Assembly: GCA_964451885.1 (NCBI GenBank)
Contig: CAYVJW010000054.1
Coordinates: forward strand, 1 to 10,336
DNA from: CAYVJW01 sp964451885
GTDB taxonomy: Bacteria > Patescibacteriota > Gracilibacteria > UBA4473
Direction: 5' to 3'
DNA length: 10,336 nucleotides
Position numbers and translations under genes: made by a program
Notes under the pieces: generated by a model
Databases searched by the model: none
What the model saw: only the letters and a program-made list of their open reading frames with translations
Told to the model about the DNA's origin: nothing
Shown: positions 5,878 through 10,336 of the stretch, in pieces
Position numbering within the stretch: the stretch's first letter is position 1
Layout of the letters: each line of letters opens with the position of its first letter

Positions 5878-7706
5878 CTAATATCAGAAACTTCTGCATT
5901 ATTGCCCACATCGACCACGGGAAATCGACTTTGGCTGATCGTTTTTTGGAAATCACGGGAACCATCGATAAGCGGGAAATGAAGGAACAGCTTCTTGATA
6001 CTATGGATCTGGAACGGGAACGGGGGATTACTATTAAGCTTCAGCCCGTGCGGATGGCTTGGGAAGGCGTTCAATTAAATCTTATCGATACGCCGGGACA
6101 TGTGGATTTTTCATATGAAGTGTCACGGAGTTTAGCGGCTTGTGAGGGAGCGGTGCTGGTGGTAGACGCTACGCAAGGGATTGAGGCTCAGACACTTGCT
6201 AATGTTTATCTGGCTATGGAACATGGGCTGGAGATTATTCCTGTTCTGAATAAGATTGATCTTCCGGCCGCCGAACCCGAACGCCGGGCCGAGGAGATTG
6301 AAAAACTTCTCGGGTTCTCAAGAGAAGAAATACTTCTCGTTTCCGCCAAGGAAGGAACTGGTATTACTGAATTATTGAATAAAATTATTGATCAAGTTCC
6401 GCCTCCTGAAAAAAATCAGGTCTTTGCCTCGAATCCTGAAGTTTTTACGAATAATGATACCAAGGCTTTGATTTTTGATTCTTCTTTTGATACATACAGA
6501 GGCGTAGTCAGCAGTGTGCGGGTTTTTTCCGGGGAAATAAATAAGGGAGATAAGCTGAAATTACTAAGAACGGGAAGAAATATTGAGGCACTTGAAGTCG
6601 GATTCTTAGCTCCAAAATATAGTCCAACGAATGAAATAAAAAAAGGAGAGGTGGGATACATTGTTACGGGACTGAAGAATGTGGTGGATGCGAGGGTTGG
6701 GGAAACGGTGTGGAAATCTATTCGTAGAGACACGCCGCGGCGTGTCTCTACAGACGAACATCCATCTCCCCTTCCCGGTTACTCTGAAGTGACTCCTTTT
6801 GTTTTTGCGGGGATTTATCCGATTAATGGGGATGATTTTCCTTTGCTGAGAAAAGCACTGGAGAAGCTTTCGCTTAATGACGCTGCCCTGAAATATGATC
6901 CGGAGCAGTCTGGAGCGTTGGGGCATGGGTTTCGGGCGGGATTTTTGGGACTACTTCATCTGGACATTGTGCAAGAACGGCTTGAACGGGAATTTGATTT
7001 GGATATTTTGGTGACGGCTCCTTCCGTGTCTTATGAAATCGTGAGAAACGATGGTTCGGTGGAAACTATTTCCAATCCCGGAGAATTGCCGGATGCGGGT
7101 TCGTACCAGGAAATCCGGGAACCGTGGATGAAGATCAATATTCTTTGCCCTTCAGATCAAATCGGAAGTATCATACAGCTTTGTACTGACCGTCGGGGAC
7201 TTTCAAAAAATATCCAGTACACTTCTGAAAATAGGGCTGATTTAACTTTTGAAATCCCTCTCGCTTCCATCATTACTGACTTTTATGATGATTTAAAATC
7301 TGCTTCCTCTGGCTACGCCTCTATGAGCTATGAACCGATTGGTTTAAGGGCCGGACATCTCGTACGATTGGATATTCTAGCGGCGGGTGACAAAGTCGAT
7401 GCCCTTTCCCAGATTGTCCATCGGGACCAGGCTTATTCTATCGGATCTAAATGGTGTGAAAAACTAAAAGGAATTATCCCGAAAGCCCAGTTTGCCATTG
7501 CAATACAGGCGGCTATCGGGTCGAATATCATTGCCCGGGAAACAATCTCGGCTTTGCGGAAAGATGTGACGGCGAAGTTATACGGGGGGGATGTTACGAG
7601 GAAGCGAAAATTACTGGAAAAGCAGAAAAAAGGGAAAAAACGGCTGAAACAGTTTGGGAAAGTGGATATTCCGCAGGATGCGTTTTTTGCGATGATGAAG
7701 AAGTGA
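5874..7706 (+). CDS. lepA: Elongation factor 4 (LepA) translational GTPase
   Basis: A 610-residue GTPase that acts on the ribosome; the family is linked to back-translocation or to initiation and 30S biogenesis. All G-domain motifs are present: G1 AHIDHGKST (11-19), G2 RGITI (50-54), G3 DTPGH (72-76), G4 NKID (126-129) and G5 SAK (157-159). Domain III follows with the LepA signature SLNDAALKYDPEQSGALGHG. The C-terminal LepA-specific domain is intact (DVTAKLYGGDVTRKRKLL ... DAFFAMMKK). Length slightly exceeds the roughly 600 residues usual. The excess is explained by ten residues, RRDTPRRVST (284-293), encoded by a perfect palindrome in the linker between GET and LPG. The gene overlaps the preceding ORF by 4 nt and lacks a Shine-Dalgarno motif, so coupling to upstream translation is likely. 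Confidence 0.98.
   Translation: MTNIRNFCIIAHIDHGKSTLADRFLEITGTIDKREMKEQLLDTMDLERERGITIKLQPVRMAWEGVQLNLIDTPGHVDFSYEVSRSLAACEGAVLVVDATQGIEAQTLANVYLAMEHGLEIIPVLNKIDLPAAEPERRAEEIEKLLGFSREEILLVSAKEGTGITELLNKIIDQVPPPEKNQVFASNPEVFTNNDTKALIFDSSFDTYRGVVSSVRVFSGEINKGDKLKLLRTGRNIEALEVGFLAPKYSPTNEIKKGEVGYIVTGLKNVVDARVGETVWKSIRRDTPRRVSTDEHPSPLPGYSEVTPFVFAGIYPINGDDFPLLRKALEKLSLNDAALKYDPEQSGALGHGFRAGFLGLLHLDIVQERLEREFDLDILVTAPSVSYEIVRNDGSVETISNPGELPDAGSYQEIREPWMKINILCPSDQIGSIIQLCTDRRGLSKNIQYTSENRADLTFEIPLASIITDFYDDLKSASSGYASMSYEPIGLRAGHLVRLDILAAGDKVDALSQIVHRDQAYSIGSKWCEKLKGIIPKAQFAIAIQAAIGSNIIARETISALRKDVTAKLYGGDVTRKRKLLEKQKKGKKRLKQFGKVDIPQDAFFAMMKK
6724..6751. repeat. Perfect 28-bp palindrome in frame within lepA
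   Basis: GTAGAGACACGCCG (6724-6737) is followed immediately by its exact reverse complement (6738-6751), with no loop. Outer sequence TTCGT (6721-6725) and ACGAA (6754-6758) adds further imperfect symmetry. The centre lies on a codon boundary, so both strands encode the same RDTPRRVS peptide in that register. It behaves like an inserted small palindromic element, comparable in kind to Rickettsia palindromic elements and to iterated palindromes of cyanobacteria. Confidence 0.85.
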
Positions 7707-7761
7707 TGGACAGTTAACAATAAGAGTGAATTTTATATGTAAGAAATTTGCGTAAATATTG

Positions 7762-7791
7762 TACATATGTATAACACATATATATTATAAT
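7762..7791 (+). promoter_or_regulatory. Promoter and candidate operator of the toxin-antitoxin pair
   Basis: A perfect TATAAT lies at 7786-7791, and a second -10-like TATAAC at 7770-7775 could pair with TTGCGT (7748-7753, 16-bp spacer). Overlapping these are a 10-bp palindrome TACATATGTA (7762-7771) and an inverted repeat ATATGT/ACATAT (7765-7770, 7776-7781). Palindromes overlapping the promoter are the usual target of antitoxin autorepression, so this is the likely operator. From the downstream box the transcript would start near 7798, 4 nt before the antitoxin ATG. Confidence 0.55.
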
Positions 7792-7801
7792 TTTTAAAAA
7801 G

Positions 7802-8029
7802 ATGCATACAGCTCGACTTACCACCAATATTCAATCTTCACTTATGAATTTTTTGATTTCCGAATCTCAAAAATCTAAAAAAACGAAACGTCAAGTCCTG
7901 GAAGAAGCAATCGAATGGTATAAAACAGAAAAATTAAGAAAAAAAATGATTGAAGCGGGGAATCAATTAGCAGACAGTGAAGAAATGGATGAGTGGATTT
8001 CTATTGCTAACAATCCGGCAAATCTATGA
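7802..8029 (+). CDS. MazE-like antitoxin, probable ribbon-helix-helix
   Basis: A 75-residue protein directly upstream of, and overlapping, a MazF toxin gene. The N-terminal part fits a ribbon-helix-helix DNA-binding fold: a short beta strand ARLTTNI (4-10), then helices around 11-24 and 29-46 (TKRQVLEEAIEWYKTEK). The C-terminal part after a basic stretch (LRKKM) is acidic with a tryptophan (DSEEMDEWISIANN), as expected for a toxin-neutralising segment that occupies the MazF RNA groove. Its TGA overlaps the toxin ATG (ATGA), which couples their translation. The gene has no Shine-Dalgarno motif, and a TATAAT box ends 10 nt before the ATG. The assignment rests mainly on position and fold pattern, because antitoxin sequences are weakly conserved. 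Confidence 0.82.
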   Translation: MHTARLTTNIQSSLMNFLISESQKSKKTKRQVLEEAIEWYKTEKLRKKMIEAGNQLADSEEMDEWISIANNPANL

Positions 8030-8373
8030 AAAAATATGATATTGTCCTGGCCAATCTTAATCCTACAAAAGGTTCTGAACAAAAAGGCACTAGACCTTGC
8101 CTAGTACTTCAAAATAATGCCATTAATGCTTCAAGGATAAAAACAGTAACTATTGCCCCTTTCAGCAGTTCTATTAAAAATATTCCATGGGCTTTGATTA
8201 TTACCCCGGATAAAATTAATAATCTCGAAAGCTTATCGCGGATTGAATTAAGCCAAATCCGTACTATTGATAAAACCCGAATAGTGAAACATTTGGGAAG
8301 CCTTGATGCAAAATATCAGGAAGAACTCCGGGAAAAAATGATTTTGTTTTTTGATCTTTTTGATAAGTTTTAG
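8026..8373 (+). CDS. mazF: MazF/PemK-family endoribonuclease toxin
   Basis: A 115-residue mRNA interferase of the MazF/PemK family, expected to cleave RNA at short specific sites and to be blocked by the antitoxin encoded upstream. The family signature is strong: YDIVLANLNPTKGSEQKGTRPCLVLQN (4-30), with Gln19 and Arg23-Pro24 of the SEQ..G.RP motif, then TVTIAPFSSS (40-49), and SRIELSQIRTIDKTRI (71-86), which matches the family's D/S-Q-[IV]-R-[ST]-[IV]-D block. A GSLD motif follows, typical of the C-terminal helix. Length is normal and nothing appears truncated, so the toxin is probably active. Translation should depend on coupling through the ATGA overlap; no Shine-Dalgarno motif is visible. 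The stop codon is the first base pair of a strong hairpin. Confidence 0.95.
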   Translation: MKKYDIVLANLNPTKGSEQKGTRPCLVLQNNAINASRIKTVTIAPFSSSIKNIPWALIITPDKINNLESLSRIELSQIRTIDKTRIVKHLGSLDAKYQEELREKMILFFDLFDKF

Positions 8374-8394
8374 GGGCTGCTGAACAGCAGCCCC
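8373..8394. terminator. Strong hairpin between convergent genes
   Basis: GGGGCTGCTG (8373-8382) and CAGCAGCCCC (8385-8394) form a perfect 10-bp stem around AA; in practice the top pair would open to a GAAC tetraloop. It begins at the last base of the mazF stop codon and lies between convergent genes, so it may terminate both. Neither strand has a U-tract after the stem, so it is not a textbook intrinsic terminator and may act mainly by protecting 3' ends. Confidence 0.6.
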
Positions 8395-8426
8395 TGTGCA
8401 GTTCGAAAACAAAGTTGCCCGGGAGA

Positions 8427-8738
8427 TCAGCTTTTTTCAGTCGTGTCCCCCTGTTGGATAAATTTGATAAGTTCTCTCGCTTCCTCTGCGTTTCCTCCGT
8501 AGTACCCCTTGTTGACACGATACTTCATCACCCAATACCAGAGCCAAAATCCAACAATGAGTCCCAAACATACCCAGAGTCCACTCCAGTCAACTTTTTG
8601 TGGAAGGAAATAGAGGCCGCACAGACCATATATTGCCATGCCGAGCCCCAGCAATACCGTGGAAAAGACAGTGTTCTTAAGCGTTTTCCGAAGCAGCAGC
8701 TTGGAAATGCACTCGACGATTTGTTTGTTCTCATCCAT
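8427..8738 (-). CDS. Two-TM membrane protein of unknown function
   Basis: I do not recognise this 103-residue protein. It has two clear membrane helices (about 23-45 and 52-71), joined by a short loop PQKVDWSG. Positive charges flank both helices on one side (K13, R17, K18, K21; K72, R74, K77), predicting both ends in the cytoplasm. The C-terminal tail has GYYGGNAEEARELIKFIQQ, which looks like a short amphipathic helix. It is the only gene in the window with a convincing Shine-Dalgarno sequence: GGGAG (8751-8747) with 8 nt before the ATG. It is convergent to the toxin-antitoxin pair and divergent from cca. An overlapping plus-strand reading frame lacks these features. The distinct initiation signal could reflect a foreign origin or simply a different mode of control. 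Confidence 0.75.
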   Translation of the reverse strand: MDENKQIVECISKLLLRKTLKNTVFSTVLLGLGMAIYGLCGLYFLPQKVDWSGLWVCLGLIVGFWLWYWVMKYRVNKGYYGGNAEEARELIKFIQQGDTTEKS

Positions 8739-8746
8739 TTTTCTTG

Positions 8747-8751
8747 CTCCC
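8747..8751 (-). promoter_or_regulatory. Shine-Dalgarno site of the two-TM protein gene
   Basis: On the minus strand GGGAG lies 8 nt before the ATG at 8738. This is the one good ribosome binding site I can find in the window, and it also supports the choice of start for this gene. Confidence 0.6.
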
Positions 8752-8783
8752 TTGAGGTTGGAGAAACATCAAAAATCAGTAAA

Positions 8784-8799
8784 TTAACAACTTTGTTAA
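8784..8799. promoter_or_regulatory. Palindrome in the divergent 8739-8916 intergenic region
   Basis: TTAACAA CT TTGTTAA is a 16-bp palindrome-like site with 7-bp arms. The core CAACTTTGTT (8788-8797) recurs exactly at 8881-8890, beside the cca promoter, and its part AACTTTG recurs inverted as CAAAGTT at 8854-8860. This spacing fits a regulator site in a divergent control region, but the sequence is AT-rich and chance matches are possible. Confidence 0.3.
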
Positions 8800-8885
8800 A
8801 GACCTTTTATATAAATCGTGCTTCTGAGATAATTCAAAGCATGATTATTTATTCAAAGTTTAATTTTTTTATATTTATGTCAACT

Positions 8886-8913
8886 TTGTTTTTTATTGAT
8901 TTTATGATATAAT
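8886..8913 (+). promoter_or_regulatory. Extended -10 promoter overlapping the cca start
   Basis: TGATATAAT (8905-8913) is a perfect extended -10 element. A weak -35, TTGTTT (8886-8891), lies 16 bp upstream. Counting the last T of TATAAT as -7 puts +1 at 8920, the A of the second ATG of the cca reading frame. On the minus strand a perfect TTGACA (8883-8878) with a weak TAAACT 15 bp further on may drive the divergent membrane protein gene. Confidence 0.6.
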
Positions 8914-8916
8914 AAA

Positions 8917-10314
8917 ATGATGCAAAACACAGCCATAAAAATTGTTGAGAAACTTCAAAAGAAAGGATTTCAGGCTTTCTTTGCCGGGGGGTGCGTGCGG
9001 GATTTGATTTTGAAGAAGGATCCGGAGGATTTTGATATTGCGACGAATGCTAAACCTGAGGAAATCGAGCATCTCTTCGAGAACACTTACTCGGTGGGGA
9101 AACATTTTGGAGTGATTTTAATCAAAGAAAATGAGCATCTTTTTGAAATCGCGACTTTCCGTTCGGATTCTGGGTATTCCGATGGGCGAAGGCCAGATTA
9201 TGTAACTTTTACGGATGCGAAAGAAGATGCTTTGCGACGAGATTTTACGATCAATGGGATTTTTTATGATCCGGTAGCAGAGGAATTTCATGATTTTGTG
9301 GATGGAAAATCAGATCTAAAGAGAGAAATGCTTCGATTTATCGGTGATCCGGATAAAAGAATACGGGAAGATCATTTGCGGATTATTCGGGCAGTGCGGT
9401 TTAAAAACCGGTTTCACTTTGCTTATCAAGCGGAAACAAGAGCCTCCGTAAAAAAACATGCTTCTTTGATCCTGAGCGTTTCGGCTGAAAGAATTTACGA
9501 AGAGTTGAATAAAATAATTATTCATCAATCGAGAAAACAAGCTTTTGAAGATTTAGACCGGTTCGGGATTTTGGAAAAAATACTGCCGGAAGTCCATACA
9601 CTAAAAAAAGTGCCGCAGGACGAGGTATATCATTCTGAGGGAAATGCTTTTAAGCACTCGCTTTCTGCCCTTGCCCATATAGCTCCGGGGGTAAATCCGG
9701 AAGCTTGTTGGGCTGTCCTACTTCACGACATCGGAAAAACGCAGACTGTAAAATACTGTGATAATCGAATCCATTTTTACGGCCATCAGGAGGCCGGGCT
9801 GGAAATAGCTAAAAAATTATTGAAACGGTTGAAATTTTCCGGGGCCACCCAAAAGAAAATCCTTTGGCTTATCCAGCATCATCACCTCTTCGATCAGTTT
9901 CATAAGATGAAACGCTCCACGAAACTGCATTACTTCGATAATCCTTACTTTTCCGATCTTTTGGAGGTTTACCATGCGGATCTTTTGGGATCCATTCCGA
10001 AGAATTTTTCCAAACGTAAGAAGGCGGAGGAGGATTTTTATGAGATTAAGGCGGAATTTGAGACGGCTCATGTAGAACGCGCCCTCCCCTCTCATCTTCC
10101 GGAGTTGCTAACGGGGGAAGAAATCATGAAAATCCTAAAAATTCCCGCCGGGCCGAAGGTGGGGGAGATAAAGGGGAGATTGCGGGAGTTACAATTGGAG
10201 AAGAAGATTATGACGAAGGAAGAGACTGTGAAATTTCTTCAGAACCAGCAGACAAAATTTCAATTTAATTTATCCCATAATCGTATCCGCCCAAAATTCC
10301 AGGGCAGTGAATAA
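8917..10314 (+). CDS. cca: CCA tRNA nucleotidyltransferase with HD domain
   Basis: A 465-residue class II nucleotidyltransferase that adds or repairs the 3' CCA of tRNAs in the cytoplasm without a template. Visible motifs: GGCVRD (24-29), catalytic DFD (38-40, two metal-binding aspartates), RRDFTING (107-114), and EDHLR (151-155), which matches the EDxxR motif that recognises the incoming CTP or ATP. An HD phosphohydrolase-type domain follows, with His270-Asp271 in LLHDIGK and later HHH. The HD domain is known in many bacterial homologues, where it may trim or repair ends. Homologues usually end near the helix EETVKFLQ; the roughly 23 residues after it are an unassigned basic tail. The frame opens with two ATGs; promoter position favours the second (8920) as the real start on a leaderless mRNA. 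Poly(A) polymerase is the main alternative function. Confidence 0.95.
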   Translation: MMQNTAIKIVEKLQKKGFQAFFAGGCVRDLILKKDPEDFDIATNAKPEEIEHLFENTYSVGKHFGVILIKENEHLFEIATFRSDSGYSDGRRPDYVTFTDAKEDALRRDFTINGIFYDPVAEEFHDFVDGKSDLKREMLRFIGDPDKRIREDHLRIIRAVRFKNRFHFAYQAETRASVKKHASLILSVSAERIYEELNKIIIHQSRKQAFEDLDRFGILEKILPEVHTLKKVPQDEVYHSEGNAFKHSLSALAHIAPGVNPEACWAVLLHDIGKTQTVKYCDNRIHFYGHQEAGLEIAKKLLKRLKFSGATQKKILWLIQHHHLFDQFHKMKRSTKLHYFDNPYFSDLLEVYHADLLGSIPKNFSKRKKAEEDFYEIKAEFETAHVERALPSHLPELLTGEEIMKILKIPAGPKVGEIKGRLRELQLEKKIMTKEETVKFLQNQQTKFQFNLSHNRIRPKFQGSE

Positions 10315-10336
10315 TATTTGTATTCGGACGTAAAAA

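Noticed and set aside
6416..6926. Minus-strand reading frames opposite lepA, one containing RDTPRRVST
   Set aside because: The shared peptide arises because the palindrome reads the same on both strands. The rest is antisense noise against a conserved gene.
7707..7801. Terminator or small RNA after lepA
   Set aside because: I found no stable hairpin with a U-tract here. The sequence is AT-rich and is better explained as the toxin-antitoxin promoter and operator.
8415..8912. A 165-codon plus-strand reading frame between mazF and cca
   Set aside because: It lies opposite the two-TM protein gene, which has a ribosome binding site and clear membrane helices. The plus-strand translation has no domain-like pattern, and its 3' third runs through AT-rich promoter sequence.

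Overview
The window looks like a piece of chromosome from an uncultivated bacterium of moderate to low GC content, most plausibly Patescibacteria (CPR). The grounds are indirect. Eleven of the twelve genes I accept have no Shine-Dalgarno motif before the start. There is an S23-type four-helix-bundle ORF and several short palindromic repeats. TGA acts as a normal stop, so this is not a lineage that reads UGA as glycine. Bacteroidota is an alternative because of the GldA/GldF/GldG-like transporter and weak SD use, but the promoters seen are of the TATAAT type rather than the Bacteroidota type. Placement below phylum cannot be supported.

Layout. Positions 70-1251 (minus) encode a TPR-repeat probable lipoprotein, divergent from the main operon. 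Positions 1398-5241 (plus) encode a GldA-like ABC ATPase, a GldF-like ABC-2 permease and a GldG-like auxiliary protein: an exporter of unknown substrate. A four-helix-bundle gene bounded by short inverted repeats sits between ATPase and permease. Two small genes follow: a 60-residue membrane peptide and a 141-residue unknown whose stop overlaps the start of lepA (elongation factor 4, 5874-7706). A MazE-like/MazF toxin-antitoxin pair (7802-8373) ends in a strong hairpin. Convergent to it is a two-TM membrane protein gene (8427-8738, minus). The last gene is a class II CCA-adding enzyme with an HD domain (8917-10314).

The most interesting layer is the small repeats. A perfect 28-bp palindrome lies in frame inside lepA and adds about ten residues at a domain junction. 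A composite of TTAGAA-like tandem repeats plus a GC-rich palindrome lies in frame in the acidic linker of the GldG-like gene. A module of similar architecture fills the permease/GldG intergenic space. The four-helix-bundle ORF is enclosed by complementary 12-13 nt ends, so its transcript could fold like a 23S rRNA intervening sequence. Together these suggest several small mobile palindromic elements, some tolerated inside proteins.

A second theme is initiation. For cca the predicted transcription start falls exactly on a start codon, and for the antitoxin and ATPase genes within about 4-9 nt of it. This suggests leaderless or near-leaderless mRNAs.
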